A stretch of 64,000 nucleotides of DNA, taken from Helichrysum umbraculigerum. Taxonomy: Eukaryota > Streptophyta > Magnoliopsida > Asterales > Asteraceae. Both the position numbers and the translations under genes were made by a program. Positions 10,816 to 22,970 of the stretch are shown here, piece after piece; position 1 is the stretch's first letter, and every line of letters begins with the position of its first letter. The notes under the pieces were generated by a model, which saw only the letters and a program-made list of their open reading frames with translations, did no database searches and was not told where the DNA came from. The DNA lies in NCBI GenBank assembly GCA_949592205.1, contig CATIUR010000003.1, positions 80,256,501 to 80,320,500 on the forward strand, in the 5' to 3' direction.

Positions 10816-11924
10816 TTAGGGTGCTTTGAAACCGTAGACTTCCTCGGATGGGGGAAAGTCTTGTACGTAATGTTTTAAACGATGACCGTTTACCTTGAAA
10901 TTTCCGTCTGGAGCCTCGAGTTCAATGGCGCCATAAGGGAAAACCTTAGAGATTGTAAATGGGCCGCTCCACCTCGTTTTGAATTTACCAAAAAATTTCT
11001 TAAATCGAGAGTTAAAGAGTAGAACTTTATCACCTGGATTGAAGCGTGTGGGGCGTAGTTTTGCATCGTGGAGCAACTTAGTTCTTTCCTTGAACTTGTA
11101 AGAGCTCTCGTATGCTTGATCTCTTAACTCTCCTAATTCCTTTAGTTGCATTTTCCGGTGTGTTCTCGTTACTGTAGGATCTAAGCTACAATTCTTCAGT
11201 GCCCAGTAAGCTTTGTATTCGAGTTCGATTGGGAGATGACATGCTTTTCCATATACTTGCCTATAGGGGGTCATTCCTAATGGTGTTTTGTAGGCTGTCC
11301 GGAATGCCCATAACGCATCATCTAGCTTGTCTGCCCAGTTTTCCTTGTGTTGACCCACTGTTCGTTCCATAATTCTTTTTAGCGCTCGGTTTGTTATTTC
11401 TGCTTGCCCATTTGTCTGCGAGTGGTACGCCGTAGATGTCTTATGGGTAACACCATATTGTTGCAATAATTTCATAAACTGAGTATTGCAAAAGTGAGTG
11501 CCTCGATCGCTAATGATCGCTCGAGGAGTTCCAAACCGGAAAAATAGCTGTTTCAAGAACTTGGTTACGACTCTCGAGTCGTTCGTTGGGAAGGCTTGAG
11601 CTTCGGCCCATCCGGACACGTAGTCGACAGCTACTAGAATGTATTATTTTTCGCAGGATTTTGGGAAAGGTCCCATGAAGTCTAATCCCCATATATCGAA
11701 TATTTCACATGCTTGGATATTCGTTAACGACATTTCGTTACGCGTTGTGATATTTCCAAACCTTTGACAAATATCGCAGCGTTTCACCAAGTCTTGTGCG
11801 TCTCTGAAAATAGTGGGCCAATAGAATCCTGAGTCGTATACTTTCTTTGCTGTCAAATTGGCTGCGTGATGTCCTCCGGTGGGTCCGTGATGGCTTTGAT
11901 GGAGGATGTGTTCGGCTTCTTTTC
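10816..11924 (-). pseudogene. Integrase of E1 (zinc finger remainder, DDE core, C-terminus)
   Basis: Integrase inserts the element's cDNA into host DNA. Reading on the minus strand from 11924, the zinc-binding part shows HHGPTGGHHAAN and later CDICQRFGN. The core shows GLDFMGPFP, then ISDRGTHFCN and NGQAEITNRALK, which supply the D, D and E of the catalytic triad. The C-terminal part has RFNPGDKVLLFNSR and FKTRWSGPFTI, the usual GPF/Y-like module, ending at 10816. A TAA nonsense codon at 11643-11641 lies inside the core just after SCEK. The N-terminal part is severed by E2 at 11925 and continues at 36575. Confidence 0.88.
11920..11924. repeat. Target duplication TTTTC of E2 (left)
   Basis: TTTTC lies immediately before the E2 LTR start (tgtaacatcc) and is repeated at 36571-36575. 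Confidence 0.92.
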
Positions 11925-12316
11925 TGTAACATCCGGTCAAAAATGACCCAAAATTTGAACCCAATTTAAACTTTTATTCTGCGTATTATATACGCTCAAT
12001 ACCAAAGAGTACGAGTATTATATATATAAATATATATATATAACATAAAACAATTATTTAAATAATCGCTTATAAACAAAACGGGCAGAACGCAGAAACT
12101 CAAAACGGACGTTGGTGAACTCAAAATATTAAATAATTCAAAATTATTTAATAGACATAGTGGTTTTCTAAATATTATTTCGATGATATTTCATAAGTAT
12201 TTCGTATCGTATCAATTAAGTTATACGAAACCAAAATGCGCGAAACACGCCCGACAATCGAGCGAAAGTCAAAATATATTTTATAAATTTAAAATATATT
12301 ATTTTGATAGGAAATA

Positions 12317-12547
12317 CTCCCTCCGTCCCAAATTAAGTGTCTGGTATCAGTCTTCACGGAGTTTAAGAAATTACATTGTCAGGTAGTAAATATGACAGTT
12401 TTACCCTTGCTTTATTGCACTGACTCCCATGTATCAGTTTTGAGTGAGGGTTAAATGGTAAAGTGGATATGCTATTTTTGGAAGTGGACACTTATTTTGG
12501 GACAAACTAAAAAGGAAATGTGGACACTTATTTTGGGACGGAGGGAG
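12317..12547. mobile_element. Stowaway-like (Tc1/mariner) MITE, 231 bp
   Basis: The termini ctccctccgtccca and tgggacggagggag are inverted repeats, with TA on each side (12315-12316 and 12548-12549). The right LTR of E2 lacks the insert and reads gaaatattcattt at about 25187-25199, an unoccupied site with a single TA. An internal partial duplication of the terminal sequence (gtggacacttattttgggac) lies near the right end. Confidence 0.93.
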
Positions 12548-13601
12548 TATTCATTTGAAATATCGTGTATTAAACCGATAACAAAAACGTTAGTTAAAAC
12601 GTCACGCGATTTAATTAATCGTTAAACGATCACTCAAACCAATACCGTCACAATGCTAAACATTTTTATAAATGTTTTTAAGTAATATTAAGTATTACTT
12701 CAAGTTAAAAATATCGAAATTTAATCGTTATTTAAACTACATACGTATTTCAATTAACGCGCGAATTAACGTTTAAACGATCGGGTAAACGAACACGGGT
12801 ATAATACCAAAATGTGGGAGACAAGATTTGCACCAACCTTGCCTCCCCTTTTCTTGTGACAATCGTCCAAGACAAGATCCACCAAAAGTGGATCTTGTTC
12901 TTGACTAACAATATACAAAAACACATACATGCTACCATTTCCATACAACCCCTCTCTCTCTCTCTCTAACTTTACCTATCACACTCTACCTCTCCATCTC
13001 TCTCTCTCTTGAGGCTTTCAACAGCCCTCTTCAGCCACCATCCATAACCACCATCAAACACCACCATCTTGCTTGAAGAAAAACAAGAGGAGAAGAAGCA
13101 GAGAGCGAAACCGAGCATATCATCTCCAACACCTCTCTAGACCATCGATTCTTTGTAAGGAACTCAATCTATTTCATTAGATCACCTATAATAATGATTA
13201 TTTACATGTATGTATGTTCTCTCAACTCTAAAATGTCCAAATAATTAATCGAAATGCAATTTAAAACTCGAATTTATGTTTTCTGTTTTCTGTCCACATT
13301 TATAAGTTCATTTTAACGAATTTTATAAAAATCATTATAACACGAAAATGAATGTTTCTTAAGCTTAAAATGAAGTTCAAGAAGTAAGATTTCTAACAAA
13401 ATTTATTTCGTAACATTTCGACTTCGTTTGCTATTTTAAAATAATTTCTCCGGTGACATAGAATTACTGTTCCGGCGGACAGAAATTTCCGTCTACTACT
13501 CGGAGCCATATCTCGAGTTCTAGGAAGAATCAACTCTCGACATCTAAACGAAAAATGTTCATTAAGATACCATCTAAAACTTTCATTTTTGGCTCTCGGA
13601 C

Positions 13602-13606
13602 CAGAT
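13602..13606. repeat. Target duplication CAGAT of E3 (left)
   Basis: CAGAT is repeated at 20438-20442. The unoccupied single copy is at 26228-26232 in the right LTR of E2. Confidence 0.93.
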
Positions 13607-16178
13607 TGAAATGCCCCGAAAACAGAACCATTTTTTTTTAACCCATTTATTTTATATCATAAAACACTCTCTATTGGTCCCAGTAATGATTTAAATCAAT
13701 ACCATACTTGAAAACTTTATATTTCATTGTACCAACACATTTATACCTAATTTAATTATTTTACTCAATCAAAAATTCATCATAAGGACATAACCATCGG
13801 AAAGTAGACTCTCTTAGCTTTTCAACGATATAAAGAACGTTAAAAACGGAGTTACGGTTCATCTTTTATGACCGTTTTAAGTTTCGAATTTCTGGGACAC
13901 GGGGGAATCCGCCCGGATTCAGGGAATCCACCCGGATTCCCTTGCGTTATCAGCCAAACTCATGAACAGAAGTGATTTTTGGGAATCCGTCCTAGGGAAT
14001 CCGCCCGGATTCATCAGAATCCGCCCGGATTCATCAGATTACAGCAGATTTCAACCTGCAAAGTTTCATGACCAAAAACCGAACTTTAAACGCACATAAC
14101 TCATAAACGAAAAAGAGTTAGGTTATGAAATTTTGCAGGCACATTCATATGGTCAAAATGAAGACTTCCCTTTTTGCACTTTTCCAAATTTCACAACGAC
14201 ACGGGATTTTGGCGTGTAACTCTTTTTGACTCAAAAACGACCATTTTGAAAGCATACCAAGTCTCAAACCATGAAGGCTGAGACATAGAGCTTTTAACCA
14301 CTCATCATACACATCAAAACAAAGTTATAAGACTAATCACCACACCCTTAACCCTTTTCTAACCTGTTTTAGACCGTACGTGCATTAATGACCCATATGG
14401 ACCCTTTTTGACCCGCTGACCCACAAAGATTATTTTGACCCATTGACTAGCCAATCACAACCCATAATTGACTAATGGAATGGTTGACTACATGTCAACA
14501 CTCCATTTCAAATAAAAACACATTTGACCATTGATTCACTCTATTTTTATAAAACCAATCCATAAACACTAATTTAATTCAAATACTTATTTTAAAACTT
14601 CCAAACCATAATTTACATCATATTCATATATTCTTGACTTTAAAAGTCAAATCACAAAAAAATTCACATGTCATGGCTCACCATGACTAACCTTTTTAAA
14701 ACATATCATGAGGGCGATTTACACAAGATAGATCAAACGATACAAAAGAGATTACTTGCCATACTCTAACATCATGCAATCCACGCTATCCCCTTTTTAA
14801 ACTGCCTTCCCTTTACCTTGTCCACTTCCACCTAAAACATAAAACACTTAAACAATAAGCACTTTTGCTTAGTGAGCATATAAGCAACTTAATCAAATAA
14901 TACATATATCATGGCTACATAAACACTATGCTAGTAAAACTAGCAACTCTATATCATAACTTCATAAGCTTCATATCACTAACTTATGATTGTACCCACC
15001 TCTAGCTCGGAAGCTATCCGGTAACATGTACAATCACAATTCATATCACTATGATCATATACAATTAATACATTAAATCTCCACTTGATTGTACCCACCT
15101 CTAGCTCGGAAGCTATCCGGTAACATGTACAATCAATCCGTATCTTTAACAATCCATAAATCAATTTAAACAATTAAAACACAATTAACTTCAAATGATC
15201 ATATGCTCCTCATACTCAAAAGTAATCCGGACACATATATTACCATTTACTTGATCAAATCCTTATATCACTCACCTTGGCCTTTGATTGATAAGTCACA
15301 AGATACAACAATTGGTGATATGCCCAACTCTTTAACACCTAAGCATACAATACATAATAACACATTTAAGTCACTAGAATTCATTAAGTTATACTAATAA
15401 CCTCTATGTGATAACTCCCCCACTTTGATTCAACTAATTCAAACAATTAATCACTAACATAACCATTTAGCTTATCTTCATAATCATCTCTTGATATCTA
15501 TTCACAATCATTAGTATAATCACTAAATTTCACTTTCTTAACATTTTGCCCTTGAATTCTCATATAAATATGTTATTTACACTATAATTACATCACTAAT
15601 CACACCTATTAACTTATTAACATCATAATACAAAGAATTGGTAAAACTCTAGAAATCATTCAAGAACACTATCACAAATTAATCACTTTTAACATGTTAT
15701 TTGATTACTATTAAGCTCATAAACACTAAATAACAACAATTCTAACAATTACAAACCCTAATTTCGTATTAAAACTCTCTAATTTACAAAACCCCTTAAA
15801 AACCCACTAAAAACCTCATGAACTAGGTTAAACTTGAAGAAAGATCACTTACAATGATTAGGAATAGAAAATAGATGAAGACTTGAAGATTACAATCTTA
15901 ATTCTATGATTTAATTGAAGGTTTGAAGATGGAGGATTGATGCCTGCGTTTTTCTTAGCTTCTGTGAATGTTACTGGAAGATTTTGGAATGAAATGGAGT
16001 AAACCACGACATCCCACACATCTATCTGCTTATTATTTTAATTTCTATTGTTTTACAGTCTAGAACTGATAATTCGTTTTACGTTTTTCACTATATCTTA
16101 ATATTTACACAATATTACTTCATTATAAAATTATATCCGCGTACGAAATTAAATTCCTGATAAAATTGGGGTGTTACA
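13607..16178 (-). repeat. 3' LTR of E3
   Basis: It begins TGAAATGCCCCG and ends GGTGTTACA on the plus strand. It contains two copies of a 50-base unit at 14987-15036 and 15086-15135, each with inverted ends TGATTGTAC/GTACAATCA. Short ORFs (14979-15173, 15203-15397) recur in the other LTR and are not genes. Confidence 0.92.
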
Positions 16179-16192
16179 ACTCTCCCCCACTT
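16179..16192 (-). other. Polypurine tract of E3
   Basis: The minus strand reads TAAGTGGGGGAGAGT directly against the 3' LTR (TGTAACACC). The adjoining GTTCGTGAGGACACGAAC (16199-16216) is self-complementary. Confidence 0.8.
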
Positions 16193-16257
16193 AAAATTGT
16201 TCGTGTCCTCACGAACATTCTAGATACATACTATATTTTAATCAAATCTTAAGATTA

Positions 16258-17541
16258 CTAATACATACATAACAACAAGAACACTAAAGATTCAACAACA
16301 TATGAGTCAAAATGTAAGCAGATATGGGATTTAAGGATATAGGTACCTGACGTCACATTTGATGACTCCTTCTCTTCTCCCTCAGTTATCTGATAAGCAC
16401 GAACTTTAGGTTTTGGAACAGTCATAGCTACCTTTTCTTCCATTCTCTTGCGCCTATCTCTTGCCCGATCAGGGCAATCAGCCTGAATATGATCATCTTT
16501 GAAACAATAATAACACAAACGAAGAAGACTTGGGCAATTTGATGCCATATGCCCCGGTCTCCCACACTTAAAACATTTGCACTCCCCTGTATGCTTCCTA
16601 CCACATTTCTCACATGGGGGTATCTCTCTTGGTTGAGTTTGGGAACTAACTTGCTGTAATGGTTGTGGTTGTGGAATGGTTTCCTCAAAACGTGTTTTCT
16701 TAGACGCAACAGATGGTGAAGTGGTGTGTTCTACTTTTCTTTTACTCACTGATTCAGCAACTCTAGCTTGTAAATCCTTTTCACGCATTAATGCTCTATT
16801 CAAGATCTTAGCAATGGTATTATAGACAAGTGGGTCAATAGATTCACGAATCTCAAGGTTAAGATGACGATATAAGTGGTCGGTCAACAACTTAGGATTG
16901 GAGGTGTACTCAGGACAGAACCTAGCTTTCTCATGAAATGCCTTAGAATACTCGGCAACTGACTTACTTCCATGATCAATCGCTAAAAACTCTCCTTTTA
17001 ACTTCTCTAATTCTGCGGGTGGTGAAAATTCCTCTCTAAATATCTCTTTAAACTTATCCCAGGCAAACCTCGAAGCTACCTCAGGACCATACGTTTCTAA
17101 CTGTGAATTCCACCACTCATGAGCATCTTTCTTAAGTTGATGAGCTGCAAATATCACTTTGGACTCATCCGGACACTTACACAACAAAAAGGTTTCCTCA
17201 AGTTCACTAATCCAACGATTACTAATAACTGGGTTTAACTCTCCACTAAACTCGGGCGGGTTACACGTAGCAAAACTCTTATATTCAAACTTCTCTTTCT
17301 CTTTATTCGTCTCGACATGAGTTGAAGAAGTACTAATATTTCGTAAAGGAGCTATATATTGTCTTTCAAAATCACTAAACCTCTCAGTCAACATGTTTTC
17401 CATCCTAGTAATCATCGTTGAGGTAAAAGCTTCTAAAGATTGTCCAACTATCCTCTTTATCACTATTTCTTCCTCATGAGTCAAATTTCGGTTCTCCTCT
17501 TGCGGGGGAGAACGTTCACTGGTGTTCTTATTAGCATCCAT
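16258..17541 (-). CDS. Gag (capsid/nucleocapsid) of E3, fused to a non-gag tail
   Basis: A 427-residue intact ORF. It has an N-terminal acidic helical region, then a retrotransposon gag core (about residues 100-260, with HEWWNSQLETYG and AWDKFKEIFREEFSP). A basic linker and a triple cysteine cluster follow at about residues 310-360: CEKCGRKHTGEC, CFKCGRPGHMASNC (CX2CX4HX4C) and CYYCFKDDHIQADC (CX2CX4HX4C). This arrangement is typical of Tekay/Del-type gags; the protein would coat element RNA. After about residue 395 (NVTSGTYI) the expected protease start is replaced by about 30 unrelated residues, which marks the deletion point that removed pol. The start at 17541 fits the PBS at 17870 with a 328-base leader. 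Confidence 0.88.
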   Translation of the reverse strand: MDANKNTSERSPPQEENRNLTHEEEIVIKRIVGQSLEAFTSTMITRMENMLTERFSDFERQYIAPLRNISTSSTHVETNKEKEKFEYKSFATCNPPEFSGELNPVISNRWISELEETFLLCKCPDESKVIFAAHQLKKDAHEWWNSQLETYGPEVASRFAWDKFKEIFREEFSPPAELEKLKGEFLAIDHGSKSVAEYSKAFHEKARFCPEYTSNPKLLTDHLYRHLNLEIRESIDPLVYNTIAKILNRALMREKDLQARVAESVSKRKVEHTTSPSVASKKTRFEETIPQPQPLQQVSSQTQPREIPPCEKCGRKHTGECKCFKCGRPGHMASNCPSLLRLCYYCFKDDHIQADCPDRARDRRKRMEEKVAMTVPKPKVRAYQITEGEEKESSNVTSGTYILKSHICLHFDSYVVESLVFLLLCMY

Positions 17542-17869
17542 CTAACACAAAATCAATAACTCAATTAGTACTTTCAATCTCCACATAATATAAACAATAA
17601 TTAAACTTCATGCACAATTTATCAAAACAATTCTCCCCTAATCTGCATTATGTTTAAGTGCTATGAATCACCCATGTGCAATAGTATAATATTAATTTCG
17701 TTGGCCAGACGAAATCATATTAGACTTACCACACATTTCTATTCATTACCCTTAAACACAATCAGTCATAACAACACATCTTGAAATCATATAAAAACAT
17801 AATCATACATTCATAATAGTTTAAGACTACGCAATCCTAAAGTGGATTACATAATTCTCTTAAACTATC

Positions 17870-17881
17870 GCTCTGATACCA
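17870..17881 (-). other. Primer-binding site (tRNA-Met) of E3
   Basis: The minus strand reads TGGTATCAGAGC, complementary to the 3' end of initiator tRNA-Met, 3 bases inside the 5' LTR. Confidence 0.88.
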
Positions 17882-17884
17882 ACT

Positions 17885-20437
17885 TGAAACGCCCCGAAAA
17901 CAGAACCATTTTTTTTAACCCATTTATTTTATATCATAAAACACTCTCTATTGGTCCCAGTAATGATTTAAATCAATACCATACTTGAAAACTTTATATT
18001 TCATTGTACCAACACATTTATACCTAATTTAATTATTTTACTCAATCAAAATTTCATCATAAGGACATAACCATTGGAAAGTAGACTCTCTTATCTTTTC
18101 AACGATATAAAGAACGTTAAAAACGGAGTTACGGTTCATCTTTTATGACCGTTTTAAGTTTCGAATTTCTGGGACACGGGGGAATCAGCCCGGATTCAGG
18201 GAATCCACCCGGATTCCCTTGCGTTATCAGCCAAACTCATGAACAGAAGTGATTTTTGGGAATCCGTCCTAGGGAATCCGCCCGGATTCATCAGATTACA
18301 GCAGATTTCAACCTGCAAAGTTTCATGACCAAAAACCGAACTTTAAACGCACATAACTCATAAACGACAAAGAGTTAGGTTATGAAATTTTGCAGGCACA
18401 TTCATATGGTCAAAATGAAGACTTCCCTTTTTGCACTTTTCCAAATTTCACAACGACAATGGATTTTGGCGTGTAACTCTTTTTGACTCAAAAACGACCA
18501 TTTTGAAAGCATACCAAGTCTCAAACCATGAAGGCTGAGACATAGAGCTTTTAACCACTCATCATACACATCAAAACAAAGTTATAAGACACATCACCAC
18601 ACCCTTAACCCTTTTCTAACCTGTTTTAGACCGTACGTGCACTTAATGACCCATATGGACCCTTTTTGACCCGCTGACCCACAAAGATTATTTTGACCCA
18701 TTGACTAGCCAATCACAACCCATAATTGACTAATGGAATGGTTGACTACATGTCAACACTCCATTTCAAATAAAAACACATTTGACCATTGATTCACTCT
18801 ATTTTTATAAAACCAATCCATAAACACTAATTTAATTCAAATACTTATTTTAAAACTTCCAAACCATAATTTACATCATATTCATATATTCTTGACTTTA
18901 AAAGTCAAATCACAACAAAATTCACATGTCATGGCTCACCATGACTAACCTTTTTAAAACATATCATGAGGGCGATTTACACAAGATAGATCAAACGATA
19001 CAAAAGAGATTACTTGCCATACTCTAACATCATGCAATCCACGCTATCCCCTTTTTAAACTGCCTTCCCTTTTACCTTGTCCACTTCCACCTAAAACATA
19101 AAACACTTAAACAATAAGCACTTTTGCTTAGTGAGCATATAAGCAACTTAATCAAATAATACATATATCATGGCTACATAAACATTATGCTAGTAAAACT
19201 AGCAACTCTATATCATAACTTCATAAGCTTCATATCACTAACTTATGATTGTACCCACCTCTAGCTCGGAAGCTATCCGGTAACATGTACAATCACAATT
19301 CATATCACTATGATCATATACAATTAATACATTAAATCTCCACTTGATTGTACCCACCTCTAGCTCGGAAGCTATCCGGTAACATGTACAATCAATCCGT
19401 ATCTTTAACAATCCATAAATCAATTTAAACAATTAAAACACAATTAACTTCAAATGATCATATGCTCCTCATACTCAAAAGTAATCCGGACACATATATT
19501 ACCATTTACTTGATCAAATCCTTATATCACTCACCTTGGCCTTTGATTGATAAGTCACAAGATACAACAATTGGTGATATGCCCAACTCTTTAACACCTA
19601 AGCATACAATACATAATAACACATTTAAGTCACTAGAATTCATTAAGTTATACTAATAACCTCTATGTGATAACTCCCCCACTTTGATTCAACTAATTCA
19701 AACAATTAATCACTAACATAACCATTTAGCTTATCTTCATAATCATCTCTTGATATCTATTCACAATCATTAGTATAATCACTAAATTTCACTTTCTTTA
19801 CATTTTGCCCTTGAATTCTCATATAAATATGTTATTTACACTATAATTACATCACTAATCACACCTATTAACTTATTAACATCATAATACAAAGAATTGG
19901 TAAAACTCTAGAAATCATTCAAGAACACTATCACAAATTAATCACTTTTAACATGTTATTTGATTACTATTAAGCTCATAAACACTAAATAACAACAATT
20001 CTAACAATTACAAACCCTAATTTCGTATTAAAACTCTCTAATTTACAAAACCCCTTAAAAACCCACTAAAAACCTCATGAACTAGGTTAAACTTGAAGAA
20101 AGATCACTTACAATGATTAGGAATAGAAAATAGATGAAGACTTGAAGATTACAAGCTTAATTCTTTGATTTAATTGAAGGTTTGAAGATGGAGGATTGAT
20201 GCCTGCGTTTTTCTTAGCTTCTGTGAATGTTACTGGAAGATTTTGGAATGAAATGGAGTAAACCACGACATCCCACACATCTATCTGCTTATTAGTTTAA
20301 TTTCTATTGTTTTACAGTCTGGAACTGATAATTCGTTTTACGTTTTTCACTATATCTTAATATTTACACAATATTACTTCATTATAAAATTATATCCGCG
20401 TACGAAATTAAATTCCTGATAAAATTGGGGTGTTACA
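17885..20437 (-). repeat. 5' LTR of E3
   Basis: 2,553 bases, matching 13607-16178 with few substitutions (for example TGAAACGCC against TGAAATGCC at the end). The 50-base doubled unit is at 19246-19295 and 19345-19394. Confidence 0.92.
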
Positions 20438-21678
20438 CAGATCCTCTCGGATCATGGTGAAAAACGTGAATCTTTGGACTGAACTCATTATCGAACCCGA
20501 TCCGACCACGTCTCATGTTTATTTTTGTTAAAAATAATAAACGAACATATAAAAATACCATAAAGTGCATAAATGGACTAGGTTCATATGTGGTTATGCT
20601 GGATTTTTGTTGAGACCTAGATCGGCTATAAAAGTGGTGAAATCGGAGTTTGAATCGGAGTTAAAAATCTGGAAAACATAACTTTTGGGGACTGTTTTGG
20701 TGATTTTGTGAAAACGACACTTCGAGAGACCCACGAAACGAAATAATAATTTGATAACACTTACTTGACATATTTAAGACTCGTGTAAAAGTCTCGGGTC
20801 AAACCGAGCACGTTTGACTTTAAAACCGAACATGGAAATCAAATCAAATATGTTATGACTTATACACGGAACCAATAGTATACAACAATCAAAGTACAAT
20901 AATAATAATTGAGATTATTATTACAAATCCATCATCAAAGAGCCGTACACAATTAACAAATGTATACTTACACGACACGTTTAGTTAGACTGTTTAGTCT
21001 GGTACTCATATAACCTCATGTGTTTAGGACACTAGGAGGTTACCTTTGGGACGACACGCGTATCTTAGGATTGCTAGCACTCTCAGGTGAGTTCATAGCC
21101 CCACCTTTTAATTGTTTTATATGTTTTTGGGGGAAATGCATGCTCAATTAAATCAACTCATTTCTTTTAATGACTACAAGTCATTTATTGGATATTGTGA
21201 CATAAACACTATGCTTTCTTATCAATAACTTTCTCAATTATACTTAAGTGTGTTAAGTATTCATGTGATTGCTTTAGGGACCATAGCTTTCCCTACCTAT
21301 ATGTTCCACCATTTCTAGGCTTAGGCTAGTACTTGAGTGGACATCACCCATAGATCTCAATATACTCACTAGGCTGGAGACTAGGAGTTTACGATAGTAG
21401 CATATGTTAGTATAGTTTGTTATACTGTTCCTAGATGACTAGGTGATGATTGTATATACCTAGACTCTTTATGCTACTCACGACATCTAAGAAATGTTTA
21501 TACGTACTTAAATACATTAAATTATTTTTCATGTATTACATGACCATCATAGGTACAATGGAGTACCTGTATCATTTCCTTGTTAGGATAGGTGCTATCC
21601 TGTGGATTTATGCTTATTTTTTGATATACATATACAATATTTGATTACTTATTTGATTGTATAAGTTTCTCTCTACTT

Positions 21679-21763
<85 letters not shown>

Positions 21764-21779
21764 TATATATATATATACA
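21679..21779. repeat. (TA)n tract in left LTR of E2 (unoccupied virus site)
   Basis: A long TA dinucleotide run. In the right LTR the equivalent tract (27472-27558 and 35425-35469) is split by the pararetrovirus, so this copy is the empty-site control. Confidence 0.9.
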
Positions 21780-21904
21780 TATATATATATACTCATATAT
21801 AAATATAGATGGTCTGTTGAGACACCTAATCATTAGAACCTTGCGCGTTAAATACGCCCTGCAGGTTTCAATCATAAATCATGATGAGTTAATTCTCGTC
21901 ATTC

Positions 21905-22380
21905 AATAAAGCCATACTAGCTGCAGCTAGTGATCAGTAACGTCATACTAGCTGCTGCTAGTGATCAGTAAAGCCATACTAGCTGCTGCTAGTGATCAGT
22001 AAAGCCATACTAGCTGCTGCTAGTGATCAGTAAAGCCATACCAGCTGCTGCTAGTGATAAATAAAGCCATGCTAGCTGCTGCTAGTCATCATTTTAAACC
22101 AATACGAGTTGTTACTCGTCATCATTTTAAACCAATACGAGTTGTTGCTCGTCATCATTTTAAACCAATACGAGTTGTTGCTCGTCATCATTTTAAACCA
22201 ATACGAGTTGTTGCTCGTCATCATTTTAAACCAATACGAGTTGTTCCTCGTCATCATTTTAAATCACTACGAGTTGTTACCCGTCATTAGTAATCATTAA
22301 GAGTTGTTACCCGTCATTAGTAATCATTAAGAGTTGTTACTCGTCATTAGTAAATCATTATGAGTTGTTACTCACCATCA
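21905..22380 (+). repeat. Hairpin-forming tandem array in left LTR of E2
   Basis: Six copies of a 31-bp unit containing ctagctgctgctag are followed by five copies of a 33-bp unit containing acgagttgttgctcgt. A variant and about three 30-bp units with gagttgttacccgtc come next. Each unit has a short inverted repeat around a gttgtt or ctgctg loop. The right LTR has four and four copies of the first two types (35612-35990), so copy number changes quickly. Translated ORFs here (22054-22290) are just the repeat. Confidence 0.9.
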
Positions 22381-22958
22381 TTAATATTAAAATAGGTTAA
22401 TACTTGTTCTCATTAGTATTGCTACGAGTTGTACTCGTTGTAATAGAATTCACACTAGTTTATGCTTGTTCTCAGGTTATCACCATTAGTACCCTATTGA
22501 CTTAGATCTGTAGGTTTACTTAATGGTCCGCAATATTGTTCATAGGAGCAATCATGGCTTAACATCATCACACGATTTACAAACTATTTTCGTATCTTAT
22601 AATGTTTTTCAACATTACAAATTGTTTAACTAAACCTCTGAACTCACCAGCTTTCCAGCTGACCGTTTTAGTGTGCATTTTCAGGTACTGCTATAGTAGG
22701 ATCATCCCATCAGGATCCTAGCTCGAGTCGCATGCTTTCAAACATTTGGGATCACTTTGCATTTACTTTCGTATTTCAAATTATGTATTTGGAAATTACC
22801 TATAAACTCGCAGCTTTGTAAAACTTATTTTGGTAATGTAATTGCTATTTTCAAAACGTCTCATTTAGAGTCGTTTACTATATCTTTGTGCTTGTGATAT
22901 TTGATTGGTAACACCCCGACCCGACCGCTTCCGCAACCCGAAATTTGGGGGTGTAGAT

Positions 22959-22970
22959 TGGTATCAGAGC
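22959..22970 (+). other. Primer-binding site (tRNA-Met) of E2
   Basis: TGGTATCAGAGC directly follows the left LTR, as expected for priming by initiator tRNA-Met. Confidence 0.9.

Larger units (their letters stand above)
13607..20437 (-). mobile_element. Gag-only LTR retrotransposon E3 (TR-GAG-like)
   Basis: This is a 6.8-kb minus-strand element with LTRs at 13607-16178 and 17885-20437, a tRNA-Met PBS at 17870-17881, one gag ORF and a PPT at 16179-16192. No protease, RT or integrase is present. The two LTRs are nearly identical by eye; one visible difference is an extra repeat of the ccgcccggattcatcaga type near 14015-14035 in the left copy, so insertion is young. Elements with gag but no pol are described as TR-GAG; mobility would depend on an autonomous partner. 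Confidence 0.92.
11925..22957 (+). repeat. Left (5') LTR of E2, interrupted by E3 and a Stowaway-like MITE
   Basis: LTR segments are 11925-12314, 12550-13606 and 20443-22957. They align to the right LTR with few differences. The last bases differ (gtgtaga here, gtgttaca in the right copy), so the 3' terminus of this LTR has mutated. It contains a (TA)n tract (about 21679-21779) and the hairpin tandem arrays at 21905-22380. Confidence 0.88.

Noticed and set aside
15203..15397. 64-codon ORF identical to 19462-19656
   Set aside because: It is identical only because both are the two LTRs of E3; no start context or domain supports it.
22054..22300. ORFs with repeated HHFKPIRVVAR-type units, and 35699-35902
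   Set aside because: They are translations of the 33-bp tandem repeat in a non-coding LTR; copy number differs between the two LTRs.
21905..22380. Possible CRISPR array, because of regular ~31-33-bp repeats
   Set aside because: Units are directly adjacent with no unique spacers, and the setting is a plant LTR.
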